This document shows, one piece after another, positions 22,411 through 34,400 of a DNA stretch of 64,000 nt. Made by a program: the position numbers and the translations under genes. A model generated the notes under the pieces. The model had not been told where the DNA came from. It made no database searches and worked only from the letters and a program-made list of their open reading frames with translations. Each line of letters opens with the position of its first letter. Position 1 is the stretch's first letter. This DNA is from Sarocladium kiliense (lineage: Eukaryota > Ascomycota > Sordariomycetes > Hypocreales > Sarocladiaceae), in the NCBI GenBank assembly GCA_030734395.1, contig JAUZTG010000042.1, positions 62,001-126,000 of the forward strand, given 5' to 3'.

Positions 22411-23592
22411 TCAGCCTGCAGCTGCTGCCGAAATCTCAATCCCCCAACGCTCAGCAATCCCATCGTCTTCGGGTATGACACCCTTAGTCTCCCTCGTGTT
22501 GACGAATGACTCACCACCACTCTGCCATGCGTGGTTCTTCCATTCCTCCAGGCTTGGCCACATGATCTGTTCAACAAGATGATTCACGGAATTCCGTTTC
22601 TGCTCATGATCCGACTCGGTCAGCCCCATGACACTCTGCCAAACCTTCCACGTCTCTTCAAGCTCCTCGACAGCCGAAACACCCATGACGCTGACGCCGA
22701 TCCGCGGCGGATTTGCGGTTTGTTGCGATGAAGAGACACGCGGACCGCCCGCAGGAACGCAAGTGCCGAAGCGGGCGCCAACTCGCGCCCAGTTTTCAAG
22801 CGCCCAGCGGATTGAAACTTCTTCGAGATGTTCGCCGTCGGCCTGTGCCATTACCGACAAATCGCTGCAGCGCTTGCGCAACTCCGGGGGCGCAGGATGC
22901 CATGAGGCCATAGGGCCATTATCGACTCCGCGAGTGGTGAGCAGGCCCATGCCAAGGATGCTCGCATTTAGCAGGCATCCAACTTGCGCTGCGCCGAAGC
23001 GATCCAGATGCTCTTGCTCTCCGAGCTGGTCGTTCTGAATTGTGAAGTTGGCGTAAGAGAGAACGGCATCCAAAGGCTCGCCCGTCTCCTCTAGAATCAT
23101 CGCAGCTAGATCAGCAAGTACCTTGACTGGATACCCGCTGATACCAACGTAACGGATCACACCTCGATCACGAAGCCTTCGTAATTCACAGACAGCTTCT
23201 AAAACTTCGCTTGGGGAGACGAATTCGACATCGTGGGCGTACACGAGATCCAGATACGGCGTTCCGAGGCGCTCTAGACTGCGACAGACGCTGTATCTGA
23301 TCCAGGCTGGCGAGTAGTCGAAATCCGAGCTCGCGATGCGACCAGCCTTCGTGATGAGGAAAAAATTGTCGCGAGGTGGGGAGAGCGTCGAAAGGGCTTG
23401 GCCGAGCAGCGTCTCGGATGGACCGTAGTAGGGAGAGGTGTCGAAGGCTGTGATGTTGTGCTCGAGAGCGCGGCGGACAATGTCGACGTAGGGCATATGC
23501 TCAGGATCGGGATGGTACTGATGGTTGAAGGTAGCCGTCCCAAGGATGAGGGGCGGGAGGACTTCGCCGAGGGGTTGCCGTGAAGGTGCCAT
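22411..23592 (-). CDS. ARA2: Aldo-keto reductase, D-arabinose dehydrogenase type
   Basis: An intronless frame of 393 residues starting at the ATG at 23592 (MAPSRQPLG); the upstream in-frame codons look like leader. The AKR catalytic tetrad is visible: Asp51 in AFDTSPYYG, Tyr55/56, Lys82 in LITKAGR and His120 in YAHDVEF. The block GTATFNHQY...DPEHMPYVDIV is typical of the ARA2/L-galactose dehydrogenase-like branch, which oxidises D-arabinose to the lactone on the way to D-erythroascorbate, using NAD+. The C-terminal part (WPSLEEWKNHAW) is longer than in bacterial AKRs but usual in fungal ARA2-like proteins. The name is by motif resemblance and the substrate is not proven. Confidence 0.88.
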   Translation of the reverse strand: MAPSRQPLGEVLPPLILGTATFNHQYHPDPEHMPYVDIVRRALEHNITAFDTSPYYGPSETLLGQALSTLSPPRDNFFLITKAGRIASSDFDYSPAWIRYSVCRSLERLGTPYLDLVYAHDVEFVSPSEVLEAVCELRRLRDRGVIRYVGISGYPVKVLADLAAMILEETGEPLDAVLSYANFTIQNDQLGEQEHLDRFGAAQVGCLLNASILGMGLLTTRGVDNGPMASWHPAPPELRKRCSDLSVMAQADGEHLEEVSIRWALENWARVGARFGTCVPAGGPRVSSSQQTANPPRIGVSVMGVSAVEELEETWKVWQSVMGLTESDHEQKRNSVNHLVEQIMWPSLEEWKNHAWQSGGESFVNTRETKGVIPEDDGIAERWGIEISAAAAG

Positions 23593-24465
23593 TTTGCGAA
23601 AATGACGAGTATGGACGAAGCTGTGAGCTAAGTATACCACCTTGTAGGAGGGGATCAAGAGACGAGAGAGATAAGGGTTGAATTTCTCAAGAAGACCTGC
23701 TGGGGCGAGCAGCCGAAATATCTAGGGACCCGGTGGGGGTTACTTGAACCGAAAACAGATGGCGTCAACGAGGCCGGTTCCGACGCCAGAGTCGGGAAAC
23801 ATTGGCGCGCAGTTTTTTGGCCAGACCCGCTAGACCATCCACGTTGAGCATGGCGAAGTTCTTTATCAATCAATTACGTGGGTCCATTTCTGCATGTGCT
23901 TGTGGTGTATGATGCGCACAAAAGAGCCCGGAATTGGCGGCTGGCCTTGCTCCTAGGTAGTGTCGGGAAGGTGACCTTGTTGGCGGTGGATGACGCGATG
24001 ATTCATGATGTAGGTCAAAGTACGCAGGTAAAGCTAAGATGAGTGAGTTCTGGCAGGATCCCATAGTGGAGCTCGATCTGGATGACAGCGGGTCGCAGAT
24101 ACTGATGTCAAGCGAGATCGGGAAATGGGTGGGAGACATGATATTACGGTGATACCGGTGTCATGCGATGTTGGACGAAGGATGAGAACAGCCTCGGATC
24201 ACGGGACATTCCGATGGAACGTGCACATTGGCAACTGTAGGCAAGACCTGGGTGAACTCGCAGGCGGCCAGCACCAAGAGACGGTACCTGCAGTGCACTG
24301 CAACGCGATCGTCAGGGTCCTTCCTCAACCACCCAGGCCCACTCTTGCTTCATGCAGTGCCTGCAAATGCCGCAGCGGCACAGTCCTAAATCACGTGCAA
24401 GATGTCAGCATCCAGCATCAGGTAGTAGTGCTGACACTCTCGTTCAATTAGTATCATATGCTCGA
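23593..24465. other. Intergenic, 0.9 kb
   Basis: Contains the promoter of the aldo-keto reductase and the 3' flank of the MDR gene. No feature recognised. Confidence 0.45.
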
Positions 24466-25494
24466 CTACACTTCCTTCTCTCCGGTGACTCTGACTATCA
24501 CCTTGCCACGACATCTGTCCGTCTTCAGCTTGTCGTACGCTTCCTTCGCCTCCTCGAATCCGAACGTCGAGTCAAGCACCGTCTTAAGCTTCCCATCGAC
24601 CATCCACGACGCAATCTGCTTCAAATCCTGCTCTACTGTCTTCGTAATAATCATCACAAATCTGCGCGACTGACCACCCAGCCAGCTCGGTCTCATCAAG
24701 CTGCTGCTCAGATTCAAAATGGTCCCCGCCGACATACGTCCGCCAACGTATACATAGGCGCCGGTTGGCACAAGAATCTGGTCGCTTCGTCGGTACAAGT
24801 CTGTCGGCGAGTTTCCGACATTGTCCACAATCAAAGCCTTATCTGCGCCCTGTTTCGCAAGCTCAGCTGTCACGTTGGTCTGCTTGTAGTCGATCACCTC
24901 ATCGGCGCCGAGGTCCTTGCAAAACTGTGCTTTCTCGCCCGAGCAAGACACCGTAACATGACATCCGAGAAGCTTTGCAATTTGGATCCCCGCCGTACCC
25001 AAGCCACCACCGCCGCCGTTGAGGAAAACCTTATCGCCTTCCTTGACGTATGGCTTGATGCACTGATATGCTGTCAATGCTACCGTCACAGCGCCAGCTG
25101 CCTCGTTCATGTCCACGCCAGATGCTGTTACCCACGTGCCTTCGTCGAGCACCACGTACTCCGCCAGCGCACCCTGAGATTTCATGGGATCAAGCCTTGC
25201 CATAATCGCGTCGCCCTGCTTGATGTCACCACCAACTTCTGGGCCTACAGCCTCAATAGTGCCGGCCATGTCCATGCCGGGCGTCTTGGGAAAGCCCACC
25301 ACGGCGCGGGTGGCCATTCCCATCTCAGGTAGCTTGTAATCGGCCGGGTTGAGCGCGGCACTGACCACCTTAGCCAGAACTTGCCCCGGCTGCAGGTCTG
25401 CGGCCTGTGGACATACAGCATCCTCCACGAGGCGCAGCTTCTTGTCCAAGGGCCCAGGCCCCGTCAACTGCCATGTTCGCATCGTCTCGGGCAT
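24466..25494 (-). CDS. Zinc-independent MDR oxidoreductase (quinone-oxidoreductase-like)
   Basis: Translation from the ATG at 25494 (MPETMRTWQLTG) gives 342 residues. The frame is open 76 codons further upstream, but that part is Arg/Ser-rich and unlike the family. The N-terminal GroES-like domain has AALNPADYKLPEMG and TPGMDMAGTIEAVGP in the place where zinc alcohol dehydrogenases have GHE, so no catalytic zinc is expected. The Rossmann motif GGGGGLGTAGIQIAKLLG binds NAD(P)H, and the following GADEVIDYKQ is typical of quinone-oxidoreductase relatives. It probably reduces enones, quinones or aldehydes in the cytosol. The exact substrate cannot be read. It lies head-to-tail with the ARA2-like gene and downstream of the ferric reductase. 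Confidence 0.88.
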   Translation of the reverse strand: MPETMRTWQLTGPGPLDKKLRLVEDAVCPQAADLQPGQVLAKVVSAALNPADYKLPEMGMATRAVVGFPKTPGMDMAGTIEAVGPEVGGDIKQGDAIMARLDPMKSQGALAEYVVLDEGTWVTASGVDMNEAAGAVTVALTAYQCIKPYVKEGDKVFLNGGGGGLGTAGIQIAKLLGCHVTVSCSGEKAQFCKDLGADEVIDYKQTNVTAELAKQGADKALIVDNVGNSPTDLYRRSDQILVPTGAYVYVGGRMSAGTILNLSSSLMRPSWLGGQSRRFVMIITKTVEQDLKQIASWMVDGKLKTVLDSTFGFEEAKEAYDKLKTDRCRGKVIVRVTGEKEV

Positions 25495-26040
25495 TTTCGT
25501 TGCTGTGAGACCCGACGCAGTCCGTTGACTTGGCACCAGAGCGTCTAAGTCGATCGTGCTGTATGTCCTTGAACTTTTGATGCTATCTTCGGTGCGTCTC
25601 TTGCAGTTTCGGGCTCTGTCGAGAGTGGCTTTTCTGAGCTTCAGTGTTGATTGGGACGAATTTCTAATTTCCCCAGCTGGAATTGAACTTTGACGCAGCT
25701 GGCCTCGGAAAGGGCGTCGCATAGTGGGCCCGCCAAAACGACATCATCGATTTTATGCCGTAGCTATGCTGTACTACCGACGAAAGTACATCCACCACAC
25801 CATCGACGGTCTATTGCTGGTATGTAACCCAAAGCGATACCCACCCACTGGAATCAAGTGCTGGATCTGGACCAGCAGACAATCCTGCTGCATCACATAT
25901 CATATCTGAGCTAACACGCAGTCACCGCGATCATTGATACCATTCTATCACCAGTGGATCATTGCCCTATGCATCGTCTACACTTAATAAGTCTATGTCA
26001 GTCTATGCATGCATGCTTACATACATGCATGTCGCCTGTA
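25495..26040. other. Intergenic, 0.5 kb
   Basis: Promoter of the MDR gene and 3' flank of the ferric reductase. ATGCATGC-like alternation at about 26003-26032 is the only low-complexity feature. Confidence 0.4.
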
Positions 26041-28636
26041 TCACCAGTTGTAGCTCTCCTCGAAATACTCAATCCGTGCCCCCCTCGCAGCGCTCAACAC
26101 CCTTGCCACAGCTTGTCTGCAATCATCGGCCATCCCCGCCGGTCCGCAGCACACCACGGCGAGGCTGCCGGCCCCATCGTGATGCATTGCCTGCGCAGCT
26201 TTGGAAATTCTATCTATGCACTCAAGTCTTCCCCTCCTCATCTCGAAGTTGATACCGGTCGCCTCAAGCGCAGCAAGGGCTGCGTCACCACCACACCGTG
26301 ATGAGGCGCTCACATACGTGAACACCGAGAACCGTTCGTCTCGGAGCCAGGCTCCCATATCTTCACTGACGGTCTTGGTTGCGAACGGTGCTTCCCGGAC
26401 AGCCCAATGAACCTCAACCGATGACACCACTGACCCATTCCCCCTTCTGAGCAACATGTCAAGGTAAGACAAAGGCACCGCGATGCCGCTTCCGCCTGTT
26501 ATGAAGACAACCTTATCAAACCTACCCAGCCTTCTCGTATGCCCATACGGTCCTTCTACAACGACTCGCAGCGACCTCGATGCTCCGCTCTTCTCAGATG
26601 CCAGGTCACGAAGCCGTCCCGTAAACTGATCATAAGGTCGAACAAGAATTGTGGCTACGTCAGCCTTGTTTTCCGCTGCTTCATCGTCAACCGGAGCATC
26701 CACATGCTCGTATGAGGAACGTAGCTGCAATAGTGGACCGAGTTCGTCGCTATCCTCTGTCGATTCCTTTGCCGCTACGGAAGATCGAACGGATGCAATC
26801 GTGAAAGGATGGCTTTGCCAGAACGTCTTATCGTGAAGTACCATGAGGTAGCAGTACGTTCCAGGTGGGAACTGATAGAAGCTTTTTGCGAGCGAAATCT
26901 CAAGTCGCACGAGATTAGCATCGGAGTCGTACGTTGCTACGGCCCTTGTTGTCCAGAACTTGGGATTAAAGCATAGGATGCGACCGACTCGTAGAACTCT
27001 GTCAGTGAGCCAGATCATAATAGGTACGGTGGCCAGAGGATCGTAAAGACCGTTGAAAATGGCAACATGGCTGTGATCGTTGGTCAGCAATGTGTACATG
27101 TCTTCGGCAGAAGACACTCTCCTTACATTAGCATGGTGACAAGGATGAGAATAGAGAGCACAATGTGAGAAACGAGGAATGTCTCGTAATGCCTCTTTCT
27201 GACCCAGTAGAACGAGAATGCCACAAGGGCACACATGAACACCGTAGCCTACGGCAGTCAGTATACAGCTCGGAATATCGCTACGAAATGAGACCTACCA
27301 ATTCACCAGCCCACCAGAACGTGTAAGTCCACCACATGGCGAACCTATCCCAGCCCCCCTCTGTCTCGATGTATCAGCGTCATATACAAATGACCTCCCC
27401 CGAGAGGATGTCTCAGAACGCGGCTTACCTCGCACAACCAGAATCGTGTATCCAATCGAATGCACCACAGCCTGTATCGTTGCGACACGGGCCACCCAGC
27501 GGTGAAAGTTCGTACACGTTGGGAAGTCCCACCCCGTCAACCATGAAACAACATTATTCCTCGTGCCGAAGAGCCAGATAAGGGGGAAATTGGCAAACGA
27601 GATGATTCCCGTACGATCCGATACGTAACGCAAGATCTGGCTGGTGGTAGACGGGTAGCTGCCGAGGGGATCACCTCCGTTAGCCGAGTGTATTTTTCAT
27701 CGCATATTGCTGCCGCAAGAGATCACTTACTATAGGTTACCCTCAAATATCTTGTATCCCACACAGCTGAGTACAATGTTGACCGCAGCAAACAACATTG
27801 CAGCAATGGCCTGGTCCCTTGGAGGGACAGTTGCCCACCCTACGTCGCGAGGACATGCCGAGCCGAAAGCCATTGGCACTGACACGTGGGACTTGTACCA
27901 CGCTGAAACCCTCGACTCCGTAATAGCGCGTCCGCCGATTGACGATAGCTTAGTCCATGACCTGGCAAGAACTCCGATGACGATGATAGTAACCCAGTAA
28001 GCTATCATCGCCCATCTTCGCAAAAAGTTAGCAAAGCACGGGTTCAGCCCAGGGAAACGCGACAAACCCATAGGCGTGATGGTAGTAATATACATATTCC
28101 GTGGCACTCTGCCGTTAATAGTGCATGTCAGCTTGCACAGCGCCCTCAAAAGTTGAAACATTCCCATCATAGTGCCCTGGGTGACTTACCAGCGTATCAA
28201 CCCATTGCTTGTGGAATGTGCCCGATGGAATCACGGCCTCGTCAGCCTCATCCTCTCTTGTCCGATTTTCAACCGTTAATCTCGGCAACACCTTCAACTT
28301 GTCATCCGGATAGTCTTCTGCCTCCTGCACTGACGGCAGCGCCCTCCCAGTCTCCCCACACGTTTCGTTCAGCGCTCTCAAGCCGTCCTCAACCTTGGTC
28401 TCCGCATTGCTGCAGAACACCCTCGAGCAAAGTAGCAAGGACCAACCAGCAAGCCTGCTATGGCACACCGCCGGGAATGCGACTTGCTCCGCGTCGCTGA
28501 ACCTTACGGACTGCACCCCCGATACGCAAGCATCGAAACAAAGTCGGTTCACATCAGTCGCCGCCGCGGCACTCACTAACGAAAGAATCGAGGCCGCACG
28601 AAGCAGGCCACCAGCACGCATTCTTTGTTGCCTCAT
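26041..28636 (-). CDS. Ferric/cupric reductase transmembrane component (FRE family)
   Basis: Seven exons, minus strand: 28636-28190, 28108-28068, 28015-27731, 27658-27429, 27360-27299, 27248-27127 and 27070-26041 (738 residues). Introns are 50-81 nt. All phases agree, and several introns have CTAAC/CTGAC branch sites. A signal peptide and a Cys-rich extracellular N-terminus precede the membrane core. Two bis-histidine heme pairs come out with the classical spacing: His309/His323 and His383/His397. The last pair appears only after correct splicing of exons 6 and 7. FAD (HPFTIAS) and NADPH (GGSGIAVPLSYL; CCGPAGMADDC) motifs follow in the cytosolic tail. The enzyme passes electrons from NADPH across the plasma membrane to reduce Fe(III) or Cu(II) before uptake. 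The promoter has a paired GATA site. Confidence 0.95.
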
Positions 28637-28723
28637 CCGTGGCTTGCGACATCCAGGTGGTTATTGTTGTCGTTGTTGTCAGATGAGGTCCCTAACTAAC
28701 GACGGGGGGGTTGGTGTCGAGTT

Positions 28724-28742
28724 TTATCAGATGATCAGATAA
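28724..28742. promoter_or_regulatory. Palindromic double GATA site upstream of the ferric reductase (candidate SreA/SRE/Urbs1 operator)
   Basis: TTATCAGATGATCAGATAA contains ATCAGATAA (28734-28742) on the plus strand and ATCTGATAA on the minus strand (28724-28732). Both fit the consensus ATCWGATAA bound by the iron-sensing GATA repressors of ascomycetes. The site lies about 90 bp before the start codon. The binding protein is inferred from the consensus and from the gene's function. Confidence 0.65.
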
Positions 28743-29422
28743 GCGGGGTTCAAAAATTCCCGAGCTCGTCCGCAACGCGAGCCGGCAATCGGTGTTGGAG
28801 CCCCCAAGGGGAACCCTTCGGAACAGATCCGTACATCAAGGGTATTCCTCGCGCGAGGGATGGAACTCTGTATATCTGAGCCCTAAGGATTTACCTCAAG
28901 TCGCGATTTTATGTATTCGTAGGTTTAGTTTCTCTTCCTCATGAATATTCACTCAATCATCAATGTCTTCAGTCCAACAACCTTGAACAAGCGGAGGCAT
29001 GAGGTTGGGTTACTTCATCCGACCTGAGCAGCTGCTTGCTGAAGTGGTAAATGGACATGTGAAAATATAGAGGCATATCTCCAACATAGCTACCCGCTTC
29101 AACATCTACACATTACCACGGTCCCCAAGCCGAGGACACTCGTCACCAGCTTCATGGATGGTCGGTCGCGACTTGCCTGAGCAGCTCTCATAGACTAACA
29201 CTACCCATCGACCACACAAGAGTCATTTGTTTCAAAAAGCACATGGATTTGGCATATAAGTATATTAAGGCACCATGTGCTTATAACATAGTAACTGTCC
29301 ATGTACGATTTCCGAGGAACAATCTACATCCACAGACACCAACTAGCAGCAGAACAGGCTAGGAAAATACCAAGCCTCTACCCGACACCGTACCAGCGAG
29401 GGTTGCGATACATAGGCACAGC
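28743..29422. other. Intergenic between ferric reductase and hexose transporter
   Basis: Contains the distal ferric reductase promoter and the transporter 3' flank. No coding frame supported. Confidence 0.45.
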
Positions 29423-31256
29423 TTAGACTGCAGAGCCACGACGGGAGGCATTGGCGATGACCTCCTTGTCGAGGTAGTTGCCGGCGCCAAGAGTGCTGGC
29501 GAAAGTCTGGTGAGGCTTCCACTTGGCGGAGGTACGAGGAGTAGTCTCCTCCATCATTTTGTCAACCTGCTCCAATGTAAGACCCTTGGTCTCGGGAATG
29601 AGGAAGTAGGAGTAGACCAAGGCACAGGTGCAGAGACTGCCCCAAACGAAGAAGACGGTTGATTTCATAGCACCGTACTTGTCGCCGACCATGTAGGGAG
29701 TGATGACAGCGATGATGGTGTTCCAGAGCCAGTTGGAGGCAGTCGAGAGACCAACACCACGGGAGCGGATGGGCAGTGGGAAAATCTCGCCGATGACAAT
29801 CCAGGCACCCGGTCCCCAAGTGGAGGCGAAGAAGAAGATGAAGATGGCAATGAAGGCAATCTGAGCGTTGACAGCACTAGTGTTGTCGGCAAGGCTCTTC
29901 TCGGGGTCGGCCGGGTCGGGGTGGGTGTGGTCGAAACCGACGGTCACACCAATGATGGCCACCAGGAACTGGCAGATGAGCATACCAGCAGCGCCAATGA
30001 TCAGGATGCTACGGCGACCGAACCTCTCAACAGTGTAGAAGGAGAGGGGTGTGGACAGGACGTTGACGAGAGTGAAGACCATGGACATGAGGAACTCGTT
30101 CTTGATAGCGCCGGTGGACTGCATAAAGGGGGTCGAGTAGTAGAAGATGAAGTTGACACCAGTCCTATAGAACGAAAGTCAGTAAAAGTGAATCCCTAAA
30201 TTCATTGCGACTGCGAACTGACCATTGTTGCATCATCTGAATGGAGGTACCAAGGATAGTGCGGCGGAGGTTGGACTTGGACTCCCAGAGGCCGCCCTTG
30301 AAGCAGTTGGCCCAGCTGCCGAACCAGGTGGTAGAGGGGATAAGAGCACGCTCGTACTCCTCGTTGGCGACAATCTCAGCAAGCTCACTCTGGACGTAAA
30401 TAGAGTCCTCAGGCTGACCACGGACGCGAGAGAGAGAGTTGATAGCACGGGGAATGTTGCCCTTCTTGACGTAGTAACGAGGAGAGTCAGGGAGGAACAT
30501 GAGACCGCCTCCGAGGATCAGAGCCCAGGGGAACTGGATAGCAATAGGGATGCGGTAGGCACCGGTGTCATCGCGGCCCTTGGTAGCGTAGACGACGCAA
30601 GAGGCGAGGAGGATACCAATGGTAATGCAGAATTGGTAACCAGCAACGAGAGCGCCACGGACCTTGCGAGGGCACTGAAAAGCATCTCATTAGTTCCGAG
30701 TTCACGTGTGCGGACGCCAGACATGATTTGGGGGACTTACAATCTCAGACATGTAGAGAATGACGATGGCAGACTCGAAACCGACACCGATACCAGCAAT
30801 CATGCGACCTGCAACAATGGGCCCAAGGGCGTGCTCCTCGCTGGTGATCATCTGGATTATGACACCGATCATGTAGATAAGGCAGCCGAAGATGACAGTC
30901 CACTTACGGCCGATCCAGTCGGCAAGATCACCAGCGATGATAGCACCGAGGAAGGTGCCGCAAGAGAGAATGGAGGTGATGAGAGACAGGTTGCTCTCGC
31001 TGAGTTCGGTGGCGTCGGGGCCTTCGACAGCCTTGTAGAAGATAGGAGAGCCATTGACACCGTTGATGTAACCGGAGTCATAGCCGAAGAAGATACCGCC
31101 GAAAGAGGCGAAGGCGCACAGGAGGTAAGCCTTCCAGGTGACGGGGGCTTCGATGTGATCGACATCTTCAGCAGTGGCCAGAGCACCGGACGGGGCAGCA
31201 TGTGCCTTCTCGTCGGTTGTAGCCGCGACGTGGTCGCGCTTGAGATCGTCAGCCAT
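29423..31256 (-). CDS. MFS hexose transporter, probably high-affinity glucose type
   Basis: Exons, minus strand: 31256-30741, 30674-30223 and 30164-29423 (569 residues), with introns of 66 and 58 nt. Splicing restores YMSEICPRKVRGALV after TM4 and QQWTGVNFIFYYSTPF in TM7, both hallmarks of sugar porters. Other signatures are GYDSGYINGV in TM1, DWIGRKW, PDSPRYYVKKG, VERFGRRS and PETKGLTLEQVD. Twelve membrane segments and cytosolic ends are expected. The sequence resembles the HGT-1/HXT high-affinity glucose carriers of filamentous fungi. Substrate range is inferred. Codon choice is strongly biased towards C-ending codons, and the leader is polypyrimidine, both pointing to strong expression. 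Confidence 0.93.
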
Positions 31257-31397
31257 GGCGATGGTGGTTGATGAATCGGGTAGCGGTCAACGCCTTGGAG
31301 ATCGGGTTGTCTTGGAGGATGTCTGTCTGAGGGGTGAGAGGAATGAGCACCGACGATGTTGGTGAGACAGGATCTGGGACAGGATCAAGACACGCAC

Positions 31398-31437
31398 GAG
31401 GAGGGAAGGGGAAGGGAGAAGGGAGGGGCAGGAGGAC
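31398..31437 (-). promoter_or_regulatory. Polypyrimidine tract upstream of the hexose transporter
   Basis: On the minus strand this is an almost pure CT stretch (as written GAGG, GGGAAGGGG and GGGAGGGG blocks), 140-180 bp before the start codon. CT-rich tracts of this kind are common in promoters and leaders of strongly expressed fungal genes. Confidence 0.45.
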
Positions 31438-34400
31438 CCTTTTTAAAGTTGACGACGAGGGAAGACAGGAACGATGAGATGAATGTGACAGTACAGTCAG
31501 GCAGGATGAATTGGCTGAGGTCCCAGGCCTGAGTCTCCTTGCCTTTACTCGCTATACTCCTCCCTGACATTGATCAAAGCCGACGAACCCCCGGCGATGG
31601 TGCTCCTTCAGGGGGGGTGTGATTTACAAATTTTTGCAAGTGGTGCTGGGTCGGTTGCGTAGACCAAGGCTACCGTAGTTCGTGGCAGATGCCGTGGCAG
31701 GTGCAGCAGCAGCAGCAGCGACATGCGCGCCGGAGACCGAGCGTCACAGTTGGTGCTGTCGGCTGGAATTCGGGGTCGTCAAGTGCTTGCTGCCACCTAC
31801 AGTATTCCTATACTGGACAATCAGTCACGTTGGGGAAGGAGCACCGCATGGAAGCAACAACTCCGTGGAAGGTGCTTACATGATGCTTTAGGTGCTGGGC
31901 AAGCCTATGATTGAGGAACATCATCACTGTGGCCACTTCCTTCTAGGTACCAGCATTAGTGAGTAAGGTATCCAATCTCAGACATTGATGTACTCGCGTT
32001 TCAATGTTGCATCCTGGCGAAGGTCATCAGATGACCGCAACAGGTTCTTCTCCAAAATCCTTCTCCTGGCTACTCCCCCAGTTCGGCCACCCTCCCCCTG
32101 CTAGCGCTGCTCTTTCTCCGGGGGAATTTAAGAAAGCTCTGGAGCTCCCACAGTGGTTGGCTGTCTTTGGCAAGGGGGAATCGGCCGGGGTGAGGTGGGG
32201 TACCACACCATCTTTGTGGTGGCACGGAGCATGGACAGAGGGGGGGTGGGAAATGGGCATGCTCTCATTTGGGACCGCGGCCACTCGACAAGAAAACCTA
32301 GTCGGCGAGGCATGCTGGAGCTATGGAGGATAGACCGACTGAAGACCGCGGATTCGCATCGAGGAGGATTCGAAGCGCCACTGGCATGCAGAACGAAAAT
32401 GCGACAAGGAAGACGGCCCTATGATTCAGCATCACAGCGGGCATCGGCGTAGTTCTGGTTGAGGGATGCAACCTTGCCTGCATCGATGTGAGTTGTGCTG
32501 GAGAAAGTAGACCCTGAAATAGCTGTCAGACATGTCGAGGGTCGCGTTTCATGTCTGTGTTGATTCTCTCGCAGTGCTGAGTTGTACGTGACGACAGCGT
32601 CAAAACTACATCATGGTTCAGGTGACGCCCGGCGCTGCGTAACAAGGAAAAACACCACTACAAGCAGATAAGCCAAAAATCAAGCGTAGATGGCAAGGTT
32701 TTGGCTAGAAACACCAGCACAGGCACGATCGAAGCTCCTGGTGGCCACAAAGTGGCCGAGCGAAGCCATCACATGAGAACAGCCACTGACATCGTGGTTG
32801 GCCGCTCTGGCATCCATCGGCCATAATGCGTCTCCCCAATCCCCAGAACAAACCCAATCCCCAGTCCGCCGCATCATGGGGAATGAATCGAAAGGTCAAT
32901 GGCGCCGGCAGAACCAGAGAAGCGCCGAGTAGCGCCGCCGCAGCCCCAGTCGTGCCCCCAGTCCCATTGCCTGAAGCAGAGCTGTGGCGCATCACATCCC
33001 GCATTGGCATTTCCTACGCCCAAGGAGCCTTAGGTACCTTGCCTTGCCTTAGTCACCCGACGAATGATGGATCCCTGAGGCATCCAGCTTTCGAGTCATT
33101 CTAACACCAGCGAGAAAGACATGTGGCAGGGTATGAAGCCGTCAGCTGTACGGCAACGAAACGAGAAGCAAGAAGGCAGCAGCGAGAAGTTGACAATTGG
33201 TGCCAAGGATCCTACTCGGATCTGGTCAGCCGTGCCTTTGGCCTCAAGAACGCGCATCCCTCTCGTTCTCTCTCATATTAACGGCAGGGCATGAGCTGCA
33301 GTCGATCCCTGCATCCACACAGACCAACACACACACCCTTGGCCATCTGCATCTCCCATCTCTCCCCACAAGCTTCTCCTCCCCTCCCACCCCAAGGCCG
33401 AATTTTCGGTGCTACTCGACACGCTCCATCTCCGCTTTCACGACCAAGGCTGGTTCTCACTGGCCGCATCGACAACGAAATTAATTGACCGAGGACGGCC
33501 AGCGCCCCAGACTCGCTTGGCGTCAGAATTGCCATTGTCCGTCTGTGACTGACTTACTGCCGTCTAAGTCTCCGGTTACTGGTATGCCACTGGTTCCCTC
33601 TGTGACTTGCTAGCAGATTCAGGAAGCAAGGTCGTGTGCCCATCAAACATCACCAAATGAGGGTAGTGTCGCAGCATTTTCAGGTCACGGCTCCATTGCT
33701 GAACGCCTAAAATCGGTGTTACTGCCATCCCTATGGAGTTCTATCGTCGAGCAACGATTGATTTGCGAGGCTCGCAATTCGTCGCGCATGACACGGTGCC
33801 AGACGTTATGCAGCCACCCCGTTGCGAAACCCGGTTCGCCCGTCACCACCCGACGACTTGGATGATGCCCTTCATTTCATCCCGCGTCCCGGCCTCATCG
33901 GTACCCGACAAGCACATCAAAAGGAGGCTCAGGTTGTCCACCAACACAGGCCATACCCGGTATCGTGCGACGGCGGCACCTCCCAGAACTTTAGGTTCTT
34001 TCTCGTCTTACGAGAACCAACTGCGCAGCGCACGGCCGATCTTTGCCAATGCCGCAGCCTCGGTTTTGATCTCAGTGTTTACTAACGGCCTGTCTTGGCT
34101 GTCACTTACGGCGTACTTGGATGCACAATTGGACATACCACCCCAGCGCTGGGTTTGCACCAGCTCGAATGAGCCATGTGTAAGTGAACCGTAGCCGCCG
34201 CAAGGCCTTGCAACCTACCACGACGTGTCTCTTCACGGCCATGTCCCTCACGAAAACGAAAAAAGATACTGCTCGCATCCCTGTCGGTCTTGCGAGTGAG
34301 AGAATCACTTATACAACAATGGTTCCACTCTGTACCCGCTGTATCTGCTCCGGGCCGAAAAAGGGCTTGGGTTGCATCTGCACCAAAGGGCTAGTTCAAT

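Noticed and set aside
18955..31256. Six minus-strand genes (lactamase-fold, two oxidoreductases, reductase, two transporters) as a secondary-metabolite cluster
   Set aside because: No backbone enzyme, regulator or prenyltransferase is present, spacings are large, and the ferric reductase has its own iron-type promoter. Common orientation alone is not evidence.
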